From positions 158,058,667 through 158,122,666 of the forward strand of contig CM075673.1 of NCBI GenBank assembly GCA_037962975.1: DNA of 64,000 nucleotides. The letters run 5' to 3'. The translations under genes were made by a program, and so were the position numbers. Each line of letters begins with the position of its first letter. The stretch's first letter is position 1. The stretch comes from Clitoria ternatea. Its lineage: Eukaryota; Streptophyta; Magnoliopsida; Fabales; Fabaceae. Below the pieces are notes generated by a model. That model was not told the origin of the DNA. It ran no database searches and worked only from the letters and a program-made list of their open reading frames with translations. Positions 22,570 to 35,369 of this stretch are shown here, in pieces.

Positions 22570-25500
22570 TCAAACACAATTGGAAATGTCTAAGATTCCT
22601 AATTCTCTTCTAATGTGTATGAATTGTTCCTTTGCTAGTGGTTTGGTGAAGATATCAGCAAGTTGTTTAGTGGTTTCAACATGTTCAAGCACATAATCAC
22701 CCTTTAATACATGATCCCTAATAAAATGATATCGAATTTCAATATGTTTGGTTCTTGAATGCATTACAGGATTCTTTGAAATATTAATAGCACTAGTATT
22801 ATCACATTTAAGAGGCACATGGTCTAATGTAACACCAAAGTCAAGAAGTTGTTACCTCATCCAAAGGATTTGAGCACAATAACTACCAGCTACCACATAT
22901 TCTGCCTCAGCTGTAGATAATCCACCACTTACTTGTTTCTTGTTATGCCAAGAAACAAGAGAGCTACCAAGCAAGTGACATGTTCCACTAGTGCTTTTCC
23001 TATCAAGCTTACATCCTGCAAAATCAGAGACAGAGTATCCAACTAGAGTGCATTCAACCCCTTTGGGGTACCATAAACCAACATTTTGAGTTCCAACAAG
23101 ATATTTCATTATCCTTTTTACTGTAGTAAGGTGTGATTCTTTTGGGCATGCTTGGTATCTTGCACACATACAAACAGCAAACATGATATCTGGTCTACTA
23201 GTGGTTAAGTAAAGTAAGGATCTGATCATACCTCTATATTTTGTGAGTTCAACATCCTTACCTTTCTCATCCTTATCCAGATAGCATGAAGTGCCCATAG
23301 GTGTGGCAATATCATTTACCTTATCCATGTTAAATTTCCTAAGCAATTCCTTGCAATATTTGGATTGACTAATAAAGGTGCCTTCTTTTGTTTGCTTAAT
23401 TTGTAGTCCAAGGAAGAATGTAAGTTCTCCCATCATGGACATCTCAAATTCGTCCTGCATTAGCTTAGCAAACTCTTTGCACAAAGATTCATTAGTAGCA
23501 CCAAAAATTATATCATCAATATATACTTGAACCAATAGTATGTCATTCTTTTTGTGCTTGATGAATAATGTTGTGTCAACCTTTCCTCTTTCAAAATTAT
23601 TTTCCAAAAGAAATTTACTTAGTCTTTTATACCAAGCTCTTGGAGCTTGTTTTAAACCATATAAAGCTTTCTTTAGTTTAAAAACATGATTTGGAAATTT
23701 GTAGTTTTCAAAACCTGGAGGTTGATCAACATATACTTCTTCTTGAATGTATCCATTCAAGAAAGCACTTTTGACATCCATTTGGTACAATTTGAAATCC
23801 TTACAACATGCAAAGGCTAACAATAATCTAATGGCTTCTAGCCTAACTACGGAAGCATACGTCTCTTCATAATCAATGCCTTCTTCTTGATTATAACCTT
23901 TAGCTACTAGTCTAGCTTTGTTTCTAGTCATTATACCATTTTCATCTAATTTATTCCTAAAAACCCATTTTGTTCCTATTATTTGGTGATCATTGGGTCT
24001 TGGCACTAGTTCCCAGACTTCATTTCTTTCAAATTGGTTCAATTCCTCTTGCATGGCAACATCCAATGTTCATTAATAATAGCTTCATCAATATTTTTGG
24101 GTTCTATTTGTGATACAAACGCTAAGTGATTACATGCATTTCTAATAGCGTTTCAAGTACTTACACCTTTTGTTATTTCACCTATGACTTTGTCTAAGGG
24201 ATGGTCCTTCAAAGTGATCTATTGTTGTGGTTCCTCATATTGTGTTGTGCCTTCTTCATTGTTGACTCCTTCTTTTTCATCCAAGCTCATTTCTTGGAAT
24301 GTACCTATAAGATCATCAACATCTTCCTTCCTCGGGGAGTTATGACTATTCTCATCAAATTTCACATGAATAAACTCCTCAATGGTATTTGTTTGTTTGT
24401 TGAAGATTCGATAAGATTTACTAGATGATGAATATCCTAGGAAGATTGCCTCATCAGATTTTACATCAAACTTTCCTAGATTATCCTTTCCATTGTTGAG
24501 CACAAAACATTTGCATCCAAAAATATGAAAATAAGAAATATTGGGTTTTCTTCCCTTGTAAAGTTCGTAGGGTGTTTTCTTTAGAATAGGCCTTATTAAA
24601 CATCTATCCATAACATGACAAGCGGTATTTACCGCATCGGCCGAAAAATGTTTTGCAATGTTATTTTTATTTAACATGGTTCTTGCAAGCTCTACTAAAT
24701 ATCTATTTTTCCTTTCAACCACTCCATTTTGTTGTGGAGTTCTAGGAGCTGAAAAATTATGATTGATACCATGTTTTTTGCAAAAATTTTCAAAAGATTG
24801 GTTTTCAAATTCTCCCCCATGATCGATTCTTATGGATGTTATTTTTGAATTTTGATCATTTTGGATAATCTTGGCTATTTTCTTGAATGCATGATATGCT
24901 TCATTTTTATGAGCAAGAAACAAGGTCCATGTATATCTTGAATAATCATCTACAATTACTAGACTATAGTAATTACCACTAAAGCTTTGGATTTTGGAAG
25001 GTCCAAATAGATCCATGTGCAAAAGTTATAAAGGCCTTTGAGTTGAAACAATATTTTTAGCTTGAAAGGATGCCTTTACTTGTTTTCCCTTTTGACATGC
25101 ATCACAAAATTTGTTTTCAAATTTAAGCTTTGGTAAACCAATTACTAATTCCTTAGAAACAAGTTTGTTCAAATGGTCTACATGTATATGAGCTATTCTT
25201 CTATGCCACAACCAAGTTTCATCCTCTCTAGTCATAAAGCATTACACATCATTTGAGGACAAACTATCAACATCAATCATGTAAATGTTATCAATTCTTT
25301 GACCAACAAACTTAACCTCTTTGTTTAGCTTATTCTCAATTATGCAACAATTGGATTCAAACAAAACTCTATATCCTTTATCACATAATTGGCTAATGCT
25401 AAGTAAGTTGTGTTTGAGCCCTTCAACATACAATACGTCACTAATTGAGGTAGAGGAGTTTTTACCAATGTTTCCAGTGCATAGAATTCTTCCTTTAGTG

Positions 25501-27300
25501 TTATCTCTATACGTGATGCTTCCTTTTCTCTTGGGAGTAAATGATATGAATTTGCTTATATCTTCCGTCATATGTTTTGAACACCCACTATCCAAATACT
25601 AATGGGTGTTGCTTACCTTGAAGCATACCTATAAAACAAAATTAGTTTAGAGAACTAGGTACCCATTTTATGTCAGGTCCTTTTAGGTTAGCTTGTGGTA
25701 ATGTCCCTTTGGGAACCCACACCTTTCTTACAACCTTTGGTCCTTGTTTTCTAACAGTGCAATTTGAAGAATTATGTCCTTTAAAACCACAATGATTACA
25801 CTTTATAAAAGGTGATGATGATCTTCTAGGTGCTATAAAGAAGTTTTTGTAATGTTTTTCCTTTTTGGTAGAGTTGTATCCTAAACTAGTTTTATCAAAC
25901 ATACATCTTTGGTTTCCAAGTAATACATTCAGGTTGTCTCTAACATTTGTAAACTTTTCTAATGTTCTGTTTAAGTCTAAGACTTTGGTTTCTAAGATGT
26001 CACATTTCTTTGCAAAATCACAAGGTTTGTTCTTAGAGCATGTTTGAACATTTGTTAATTTTTCTTTTAGACATACATTTTCTTTGCCAAGTTCTACAAG
26101 ATGTGTTTCAAGAGTATCTATGGTTTTTCTTGACAATTTGTATTTATTGCAGATTTTAATAAACTTGTCATACAGCTCTTCAAATGCATCAAGTAATTCA
26201 TTTCTATCTAAGTCAAGAAGACTTACCTCATTATCTTCCTCTTGATGATTTTCCATCAAGCAAAGGTTTGCTTCTTCATTTTTGGACTTATCGGAGCTAC
26301 TTACATCGTTTTCGTCCCAAACAATGTAAGCTCTTCTTCTTCCTCTTTTCTCCTTGTTCTTCTTCTTAAGATTTGGGCAGTCTAACTTGAAGTGCCCTTC
26401 CTTGCCACATTCAAAACAGTTTGGTGAGGAAGAGGTTTCATTAGAAATTGGTTTCTTACCTTGGAGTTTGAAGTTCTTTTGGAATCGTTTGTTTCTCATG
26501 AACATCCCGAATCACTTTACAAATATTCCAAATTCTTCTTCATCATCAAGATCACTACATGATACTTCTTCATGTGTAGAAGTGGCCTTGAGAGCTAGGC
26601 CTTTCTTCTTGGAGGATTTTTCTTCTTCCTCCGCTAGCTTTAAATCCCTTAGTTCTTGCTCTTGCTCTTGTAGCTTTCCGAAGAGTGTGGCAAGAGACAT
26701 CTCATTGATGCTTAGGGATTGTTTAATGGCAGTGACGAGAGGTTGCCATTCCTTGCTAAGACTTTTCAAAAGTTTATGCACAAGTTCTTTGTTAGTATAA
26801 ACTTTACCAAGAGTAATAAGATGATTGATTATAAGGGTAAATCTCTTTTGCATCTCTACAATGGTTTCCCCAGAATTTATCCTAAAGCTTTCATATTAAC
26901 TAGTCAAGGTACTAATCTTAGAGTCTTTTACATCACTAGTACCTTCATGGGTTACTTGTAAAGTATCCCACATTTTCTTGGCCGATTGACAAGTCATTAC
27001 CCTAAAGAATTCATCGGGACCTAATGCAAGAGTAATGAGATTTTTAGCGTTATAATTGTACTGTACTTTCTTTTCTTCATCATTTGTCCAATCATCCATG
27101 AGTTTCTCAACATTTTTACCATTAACAGTATGCATGGGTATAAAAGGACCATTCTCAATGGCATTCCAAATTCTTAAATCAATTGATTGAACAAAAATTT
27201 TTATTCTTTCCTTCCAAAATGCATATCCTTCCCCATTGAAAGCAGGAGGTCTATTTGTGGCACCACCCTCTGGAAAAAGATTTAGAGAACTTGAGGCCAT
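22570..27300 (-). pseudogene. Sirevirus-like gag-pol, broken
   Basis: Gag starts at ATG 27300 (MASSSLNLFPEGGATNRPPA) with FNGEGYAFWKERI, typical of copia gag. It has two zinc knuckles, CFECGKEGHFKLDC (about 26430-26370) and CNHCGFKGHNSSNC (about 25810-25750), around a coiled-coil region. Protease follows with YLDSGCSKHMT near 25595. Integrase has the HHCC module (WLWHRRIAHIH, FCDACQKGKQ), the first Asp in MDLFGP, the second in RIDHGGEFEN and the Glu in GVVERKNR. Reverse transcriptase has YIDDIIFG near 23520. RNase H has the Asp in SVSDFAG, the Glu in STAEAEY and the Asp in CDNTSA. The natural end is 22570. Stops lie at 26896, 26512, 25642, 25599, 25242, 25026, 24219, 24153 and 22852, with frame changes near 25610 and 24075. 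Pol order (IN before RT) is that of copia. It cannot make a full polyprotein. Confidence 0.93.
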
Positions 27301-27340
27301 TTATCTCTTGAAGCTGTTAAGCTTGATCTTCCAAGAGTCA

Positions 27341-27353
27341 AGCTCTGATACCA
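27341..27353 (-). other. Primer binding site (copia)
   Basis: The minus strand reads TGGTATCAGAGCT two bases after the 5' LTR end (GAATAACA), complementary to the 3' end of initiator methionine tRNA. Confidence 0.88.
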
Positions 27354-27355
27354 CT

Positions 27356-28859
27356 TGTTATTCAAGTGGCCTCAATACTCAAGAAGGGGGGGTGAATTGA
27401 GTTTTTAAAACTTTGCTTGAAATGTCTTTAAACTTGATTCTTTTATCACAAGTTTAAAGATTTTACAAGTGAAGGCAAGTATAGTACAAGAGATAAGGCA
27501 AAATAAGATGTGAATATTACTGAAACAATTTGTCAAACACTTGGTGTGCACTACTTTAAAGTAACTGATTCAAGCAAACTCAAATAAGCAAATCACAATC
27601 AATCAACAACAATCCAATCAAATGCAATATATCAATGTAAAAGAGTAAGGGAGAAGAGTTTGCAAACCGATTTAACGAGTTCCACCAACCCCGGTGTACG
27701 TCTCGCCTTCAAGCAACCCACTTGAAGGATTTCCACTATTGAAGTTTAGAGATTACAAGCTATGAGCAATTGCAGCTTCCTAGTGTCCCACACTCAAGAA
27801 CTCAATCCTCACTAGCACAAGGGCAACCCACCTAATCTCTCAAACTCTCAATACCCAAAGGTTGAACCCCAACCTTTGTGACCAATCAACCTAGAGTGAA
27901 AAACTTTTATGTTTTGTAGTGTTTACAAGATAATGACTCTCTAAATAGAGTAGATATACAAGTGAAAGCTTTCTCAAATTCTAACTCTCAACAAGAGAGA
28001 ATATATAAGTTGAAGCTCTAAGTTTCAGAAAAATAAAACTATATAAGAATAAGACTCACAAGACTTAAGAATTGATTTCCCTTTGATAGATGTGATTGAT
28101 GCACTAAGTAGCTTGAAGGAGTCTTGCATTTATAGACCTTGGAGAAGAGCATAATGGAGTTCCTAGCCTTTGCGTGTGATGGGTACTTGAGAGATATAGA
28201 GAAATAAGCTGGTTTCCACCTAAAAAGCACTTTCCCCAAATTCTGGCACTATCATAATCGATTACGCCTCAAGCTGTAATCGATTACACTTTGAAATCTT
28301 TAGTGTTTTTTGTGATGTAATTGATTAGCATGTACCTTGTAATCGATTAGTTGTAACTCAGAACCTTGGTAATCAATTATGCTTTGCCTTGTAATCGATT
28401 AGTGATGGCACCTGATGCATTTAATTTGGTTACGCAGTAATTGATTATGTCTTGTGCTTAATCGATTAGTGTACAAACAGTAGCCATGTAATCGATTAGC
28501 TGATATGCTATAATCAATTAGGTGTTTTTCCAGAAGCCTTGTAATCGATTGTATAAGTCCTGCAATCGATTAGCATGAATACCTGATGTATTTAATTCAA
28601 TTTCTCAGCTTAGTAATCGATTAGGTGTATTGGTGTAATTGATTAGTTAACAAACAGAATCCCTGTAATCGATTAGTCTTCACTGTGTAATCGATTATAG
28701 AACAAAACAGAAGCTATCTAATCAATTAGCTCTGCCTTCCTAATCGATTAGCATACGTGTTTTTGCTAGTTTGATGTTGTTTCTTGTTTCTCCAAGAGTT
28801 TCTTCAAGAGTCCTTTGTCATTATCAAAATCCTTAAACCTGAAAACATATTCAAACACA
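27356..28859 (-). repeat. Copia 5' LTR (right)
   Basis: This 1504-bp LTR has the same boundaries as the left LTR. The palindrome array is repeated at about 28254-28752, with some members decayed (for example near 28438-28448). The C/G run at 27387 is shorter than in the left copy. Confidence 0.92.
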
Positions 28860-28864
28860 CTCTG

Positions 28865-29420
28865 GATGACGATTATGGTGGCACCAATCTTTTTTGTACT
28901 AGTTAATTTGGATAAGACATCAATACAGACGTTATCCTCGTGTGACACATGCTTGAATTCAATATGTATAAACTTTTCCTTTTGCTTATTCACCCTTGCC
29001 AAGTATTGCTATAACACTGCTCATTGGCTTGGTACTCTCTAAAACTTGAGAAATCACAATTTGGGAATCATTTTGAGGGGTGATTGTCTTTCCTCCAATG
29101 TCCTTTGCTACATATACTCTAACTAGGCATGTTTCATACTCATCTTGGTTATTGGAGGTTCTAAAGTTAGACCATAAAGAAATTTCAAGGTGAACGTCAT
29201 CATCACTTTTAACCACTACATCAGCTCTACATCCCTTATTATTCGATGACTCATCTACAAATATCATCAAATGGGAGTACTTATCCTCAAGGTCTCTAGG
29301 GCTTGTACATCATGTCAAACTTAGATTGTTTGATGGCCCATTTGATCATCCTTCTAGCTAGGTCAAGTTTGAACAATACAATATGTAATGGTAGATCGGC
29401 CTGAGCTGTTATTAGATAAG
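28865..29420 (-). pseudogene. Element A second (archaeal-type) RNase H remnant
   Basis: On the minus strand, FVDESSNNKGCRADVVV opens the domain, followed by LEISLWSNFRTSNNQDEYE, the conserved 'SNNQ.EYE' region carrying the catalytic Glu. Across a frame change come FIHIEFKHVSHEDN and CIDVLSKLTSTKK, the RNase H tail. The sequence is cut at 28865 by the copia insertion, and integrase resumes at 18786. Element B has the same domain (YVDESSNGKGYGVEVV). Confidence 0.75.
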
Positions 29421-29429
29421 CATAGAAGT

Positions 29430-30420
29430 ATGGTCTTAGTTGTCAGGATGCCTAGATGACTGTAAGTGTTGCCTTCTCAATCTTCTGATACCAAAGCTCG
29501 ATACCTTTGAGTGTTTTACTAATAAAGTAAATGGGGTGTTGTCCCTCCAGAGTTTCTCTTACTAGGACTACTCCTAGGGCCTCATTTAAAATAGACAAAT
29601 AAATAATTAGTTGTTCACCGGGATTAAGCTTTACTAGAATAGGCAGTCAAGCTAGGACATCCTTAAGGCTTTGGAATGCATCTTCTGCTTCTCCCCCTAC
29701 TTGTTCTTCTTATTTTTCTTCAGGATTTTATATAAGGGAAAGAATCAATGTGCCATCTTTGGCATGGATATGGCCAAGGCAGCTATCTTACTATTTAAGG
29801 ATTGAACATCTCCGAGGCTCTTGGGGCTTTGTAGCTCCTGGATCACTCTGTACTTGTTTGGGTTGGCCTTGATTCCTTTTCAGGTTAGCATGAAATCAAG
29901 GATTTCTAATCCCAGTATTGCAAAAGTACACTTGAGGGGATTTAGGCACATATTATATTATTTCAACTACTCGAATATCTTCCTAGGATGGACTACATGA
30001 TCACTTTCTCCCGGGGTATTGGCTATGATATTGTCTACGTACATTTATACTAGCTTAGTATATGTATATTCAAAGACTTTATTAATCATGTGTTGGTACA
30101 TGGCCCCGGCGTTCTTCAGACTGAAAGACGTGATAATATAGTAGAAAACACCCTTGTCATTAATAATCATAGTCTTTTCTTGATCATTTTTCCATATTAG
30201 AATCTGATTATATCTGGAGTACGCATCCATGAAAGATAGAAACCGATACCTAGATTAATCGTCCATCATCTAATCAATGCTGAGGAGGGGTAGGGGTCTT
30301 TGGGGCAACATCGGTTCAGGTTGACATAGTTCACGCACATCCTCTATTTGCCATTGGATTTACCTTATGAAACCAGCTTTAAGAAGCTCCTTGATCTACT
30401 TGTAAGAAATATTTTGCTTC
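29430..30420 (-). pseudogene. Element A reverse transcriptase / RNase H remnant
   Basis: The minus strand gives MDAYSRYNQILIW, EKTMIINDKGVFYYI, LKNAGAMYQHMINKVF and then MYVDNIIANTP, followed by YNMCLNPLKCTF and QSLNSKIAALAISMPKMAH. This is the gypsy reverse transcriptase palm and connection region. The catalytic YVDD motif reads YVDN, as in element B. Several stops follow. Confidence 0.75.
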
Positions 30421-30759
30421 TTTAATCCCAATTGCCTTTTCTTTTATGTAAAAGGCCCCATCTCAAGGTACACTACTAGCTTATACCAACCTCCTCTCCA
30501 TGCCAGCATTGAGCTTATCGTTGATGTGTATGACCTTATCAACAATATACAGTACCTTTGTAACCTTCATCTAGTGTGGGCTTCGAAGGGTTAAGAGGAT
30601 CAATCTTCAACTCTTCTCTAGGATCTAGGTAAATAAGGTTTATTGATCTCGTCAGCATCCCTTTGTCATTTAGTTTTCTTTCTTACACATCATCTCCTCT
30701 TTCACCATATTCAAACTTAAGTTATAGCAATATCGAGCCATCTTCTAGTCACCCCAGAT

Positions 30760-31240
30760 GGATGAAACCTAGTTATCCTCATCGATAAATTTGATGTAGA
30801 GGTAGGGGATAAATACTATGGATTCCATAGTGTTGAGGGTGAGATGATCAATGATGTTGTTGTAGGTCAATTTGACATTGATCACAAGGATCCATGTCTT
30901 AACAATTTTTACATTGGGCTAGTCGTTAAATGTGATACGAGTATATAGATACCTCTTTGTGGGCTACTTGGCTCCATTAAAGGTTATTAAGTCTTGTGTA
31001 TAAGGGTTAGCTCTATGTCGGTCAAGCCTATTTTCTTAAAAAAATAATAAAAGATCACATCACATGAGTTGCCTTGGTCTATGAAAATTCACTTAATATG
31101 CATGTTAGCGATTACAGTCACTATTATGACAATGTCATCCCCACCTAGGATTGTGGGACTAAAGTTGTCATTAGAAAAGAAAATGGTAAATGTCTTGACA
31201 CCGTCCTTGAAGGGTCAATTATCCTATTTCTTGTTTTGAA
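30760..31240 (-). pseudogene. Element A protease region remnant
   Basis: The minus strand contains ITFNDQPNVKIVKTWILVI, LTYNNIIDHLTLNTM and IVFIPYLYIKF, matching the C-terminal half of Tat-type proteases (normally '.YN.IIGR..LN.l.A..S..hl..KF'). The active-site part could not be read clearly. Confidence 0.45.
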
Positions 31241-31399
31241 CCAACATGATCATCTGGAGATGATTCTTCCTAACAATGTTGGAAACACCACCTTCATTAA
31301 AGCCTATCGGTATCATCTTAATATTCTCACCCATGGCTTTAGGTGGTAGGGAAAGAACATCATCCACCTCATAGATTATCTCCACTAGTTGAGACTTCT

Positions 31400-32870
31400 G
31401 CTTTTCAATCGTAGTGAATCTTTTTAGACCTCGTCCAACATCATCATCCAGGGATCATTCCTACTTACGTTTCTTAAATTAATCTGATTCATCATAGGAC
31501 TTGCTTTCAAGAGGTACTTCTTCAGCTTACCCCTCTTGATAAGGACCTCATCTATGTTCTTAAGATGCCTATATTCTTTAGTGTTGTGATCGGTTTGCTC
31601 ATGGAAGTTATAATACTTCCTTGAATTTCTAAGCCTCTTCATAGGTGTTGGTTTTCTAATGTCGTAAATGGAAAAAGATGGCCAACCGATCTCACATAGA
31701 ATCTAGTTCTACCTGGTGTTCAAGGGACTGTAGTGATCAAAGTTAAGCACTTTCTTCTGCTGCTGCTGAGGATCAGAATCCCCACTTCTTTTTCTACAGT
31801 GTCCTCTTAGATTTTAGCCTTTTTTTCCTTCTTTATATATTGCAGGGTTGGGGTTAGTAGGGGAGAACGTTTAGCCAATATGGCCTCTAAGTGCATCTCA
31901 AAGCCTATATACTTGGTGGCCTTCTTGTAAAGTTCCTTAAGGGTTTGGGGGTTCCCTTTGTAAGGAAAGGGTGAATGCAAACTTTTGTTGCAATGCTTCA
32001 ATAATAATGTGAAGCTCGTTAGCTTTCGTCAGATCAGGCACCATAGTTGTTTCCTTGTAAAATCTCTACAAAAATTCTTTCAAGGACTCTTTTTAACCCT
32101 TTTTGATCTGAGCTAGGGAACATGAAATCTTAGAGATGTTCCTAGAGATGATGAAATAATCACCAAAAGCTTTAACCATATCGGTCCAAGAATCGATGAA
32201 ACTAGTAAGGAGACCTTTGAACTAGCTAAGAGCTTTATCAGTAAGATTTTTAGGGAACATTGACACATGGCATCAGATTCAATGCCTAGAAATATAGCTT
32301 CGTATGTATAAGTATCCAGGTGCTTGCCTAGGTCAGTCTCTCTAGAATATTTTCCAATTGACAATGGTTAAGTTGTCTACAGATATTTCGGGATAGGAAT
32401 TCTTGTCACTCATAGAGATATAGGTACATTCAGCCTATAACCTATTAAGGGGCCAGCTACTTGGAGATTCCTTCTTCGAGGAGAATGACGATCATCCTGT
32501 TAGTAAGACCGATACTCATCATTATAAATTCATATCTTAGAGTAAGATGGGGTGATAGATACCTCATGATGAGTTGCCTCTAGCCGAGGTTGATACTGAA
32601 TCATGACTCACTACTCTGGCTTAGTGTGTTCTTTTCCCAACTCAAATAACTCCATTCTAAACTGAAGAATAACCTCGCCACGGGGATACGATGATGATAT
32701 TACAACTATGTGTTTGGCACTCTGGTTAGCCAATACCAAAGTATCAGTGAAGTAGACATCATAAGCCAAACGTCAGGGCTCCAAATGAAAAACATCTTCG
32801 ATGTGGCCATCAGGGGTTCTAGGAACTTAGCCACCTGCATCCATGATGAGAACTTGATTACGGATTATAG
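31400..32870 (-). pseudogene. Element A gag remnant
   Basis: Minus-strand pieces include YSRETDLGKHLDTYTYEAIF (32350-32290), KATKYIGFEMHLEAILAKRS (31920-31860) and KYYNFHEQTDHNTKEYRHLK with IDEVLIKRGKLKKYLLKA (31625-31510). The last is the usual end of Tat gag (KYC.FH...GH.T..C..LK..IE.LI..G.L). Stops and shifts separate the pieces. Confidence 0.65.
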
Positions 32871-32891
32871 GGTCCCACTAGGCAATGCTAA

Positions 32892-34737
32892 TGAACTATT
32901 CGGTATAGGGATAATACTTCTAGTGTCAACACCAGTCTTAATTCTCTTTTATCTATTACACCGATCTAGTGGGGTTATAATATTATCTCTCCTAGTCTAG
33001 TGGGAGTCGATAGTCTCTGTGTTTGATCTCTAGTTATCACACTAGTCTAACGCATTAGGGGGTAAAAGATAGTATCACCTACAAGGACACTCTGACGCTT
33101 AAGTTAATGAATACAACATACCTTGTGTTGGTGTATGTACTATGAACTGTTATAGTTTTCTTGTATCATTTTATGTTTATCAATAAAGTAAGCCTTTTCT
33201 TTTGAAATTGTTTTAAATTTATTTATCCTTGGAATAATAGGTCATGTAGGAACTATTCCTAAAATGTCCCTAGTTAAGTATTTACATGGGGATATGTAAA
33301 TACATTAAGGCTAATGTGTGAGTTTATTGATGATTTGATCTCATAGATTATGGATATAAATGTCATCAAGTCTTCATAATGGTACGCATTAAGAGTAATG
33401 GTGTACTTGATAGACCTATCATAAGAATATTGCATAGATCGTTACATGAGTGTTATGAATGGTTTTCAATGTAATAATGATATAAGTAGTCCTCCAACTT
33501 AAAGTCACTACGATTCCCAAATAAAGAGTTTGTTATATTAATACAATCAAATTTCATCTGTAACGAGATGATCATAAAGGTTGTGAATAGCAATGAATAA
33601 ATTATGTAAAGAGAAGTAAGTGTTGTAGATGAGATTTGTGTCTCTTATGTGGCAAGAGTGATATTGATGGGCCACTTGATGGAGTGAGACTAAAGAAATG
33701 CATGACCATGCTAAGGAGAATAAATATTAGATATTTATTTAAGTAAAGTCTACTCTGGTATCAAGTAAAATAAATTGGGCCATACAAGGATAACACTGAT
33801 GATGCCTTGGGCCCAATTCCATATCATGACAAAGGAAGTAAACGTATAAAATAATTATCAGTTATAGGTTAGGTTATTGATAAATAATATTTAGACATAA
33901 TAATGCATTGCTAAATGGCGTTTTTATATTATTTTAAGAATAAAATGGTTTATTAATAATATGACTAGATATTTTACCTATAAGGTCACACACATGAAGT
34001 AAACCTACCCAAGGATAGTTTTTATTTTAGTTAGACTAAAATAAAAATATTGGGATGAGTCAGGAACCCAATATTTAGAGAGAGATTGTCAGGTTAGACC
34101 TAAGCCTATACATAGAGCATGAGATGCTCGTAGGCAGTTACTCATAAATAGAGACATATCTCGTAATAGTTGTGAGGGTTGAACATTGTCAAACTAACAT
34201 TCAGAGGTGTGGTTTTTGGTGGGAGTGCTCGCGTGGACTCCTAAGGATGAAGCTAAGATAGCTTTAATAAACAACCCCGTCTCACATCTACAAAAGGTAT
34301 AATTAAAAAAATGCAATTATATTTTGTATCGTTTGAATCATGTAGTTTGCAAATCACTTTAGGAATCTTATATGTTTCTGTTGTTGACCCTGTGAGATTC
34401 CTTAACACCTTGAAGAGTCAGAAATAAGGAGTATTATAGAGGTGAGTGACAATTGAGTCATATGTGGCGTTGTGTTAGTATGGATCCGTAAATCATGGGA
34501 AAAACAGACACCTCTATAAACATTTCTAACACCCTTTGCAAATAGTTATCGATGTACCTAACTATTCAACCAAATTCATCAGAACATTGGTTTGCGGGGA
34601 CACTGGTCATAGGATCAGGGCTTTGGTGGGTCTAGTCGGTATCCTAATGTGCTTGTGTGGAGTGTTTTTGTGGTCGTGGATATTATTCCGGTGTCACATT
34701 CTCTAGGTCGTGTGCAACCTAGATTAGTATGTGATCA
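32892..34737 (-). repeat. Element A 5' LTR (right), interrupted
   Basis: Two parts (32892-33125 and 34408-34737) align with 15050-15629 and are separated by the solo LTR at 33126-34407. The right edge TATGTGATCA lies four bases from the start of element B. Confidence 0.65.
33126..34407 (+). mobile_element. Solo LTR inserted in element A's LTR
   Basis: The 1282-bp unit starts TGTTGGTGTATG, ends GATTCCTTAACA, and has perfect CCTTG duplications (33121-33125, 34408-34412). The flanks join into an uninterrupted match to the left LTR (ATATACCTTGAAGAGTC near 15309-15325). It has no coding capacity. A CATAAATAGAG box near 34143 suggests plus orientation. Confidence 0.85.
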
Positions 34738-34741
34738 GGGG

Positions 34742-35309
34742 TGATAACCGGACTCCTCAGATGGGTACTCCTAAAAATAAGACTTAGGTCACAGAATACC
34801 AGGATGCCTATGGAATCCTCTAGACTGGAGTTCTTAATTTAGCTCAGTACGGAACTAATCTAAAGATTCTGGACTATGATAGCGAGTCAACAAGTCAGAA
34901 TCGATATAGGCAACATGTCCCTTCAAATACCATTGCTACAGTAAGTTAGGAGAAGGGTCAAATCACTTTTCTTACTCAGATAATTCCTATAAATACTACT
35001 TATTTATTACTGTAAAAGGATCTAGACTAATCAGAGAGTTACCCTCCGTAATACTAATATTTTCTGTAATATCCATAGTGGCTGAAGCATCGGAGAATCT
35101 TTTGTAGGTGCGTCTCTGATGTCCCCCATTAACGTCAGTGTGAAGTAGACTCTAAATTCATCCCTAAACGTGAAGAACTTAGGTTCCCCATTGGACCTAG
35201 GTATAAAATACCGTACTCCACTAACGTCGTGTAAAACTAAGAGCTTGAGAGGTAACTCCGGATATCAGTTAAGACGACCAACTCTTGACCCCGGTTTTAG
35301 GATATAATA
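34742..35309 (+). repeat. Element B 5' LTR
   Basis: It matches 43873-44453 over its length with many transitions. The 3' boundary is inferred from alignment with the right LTR's end GGACAGAACA. Confidence 0.7.
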
Positions 35310-35369
35310 TTAGCTCACCCGATGGGACCTCATAAACTGTGAGTCCCGTATCGCAACAAATAACAAGTC

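Larger units (their letters stand above)
18792..28859 (-). mobile_element. Sirevirus-like Ty1/copia retrotransposon, full length, inactive
   Basis: The element spans 10,068 bp with perfect CTCTG duplications at 18787-18791 and 28860-28864. Its LTRs are 18792-20302 and 27356-28859. On the minus strand the order is 5' LTR, PBS, gag, protease, integrase, reverse transcriptase, RNase H, a palindrome array, an extra gene, polypurine tract, 3' LTR. The long gag with two zinc knuckles and a coiled coil, the extra 3' gene and the Met-tRNA PBS fit the Sirevirus group. Comparing about 345 bp of the two LTR ends by eye shows about 14 substitutions, mostly transitions, so the insertion is not very recent. 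Stops throughout gag-pol make it dead. Confidence 0.9.
15050..34737 (-). mobile_element. Element A: decayed Tat-like Ty3/gypsy retrotransposon
   Basis: The order read on the minus strand is 5' LTR (right), gag, protease, reverse transcriptase, RNase H with a second archaeal-type RNase H, integrase, antisense frame, 3' LTR (left). The double RNase H and the antisense frame point to the Tat lineage. LTRs of about 540-580 bp are matched at 15050-15629 and 32892-34737. The element is split by a copia element (18792-28859) and a solo LTR in its right LTR (33126-34407). Many stops and frameshifts are present. Expected 5-bp target duplications were not found. Confidence 0.75.
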
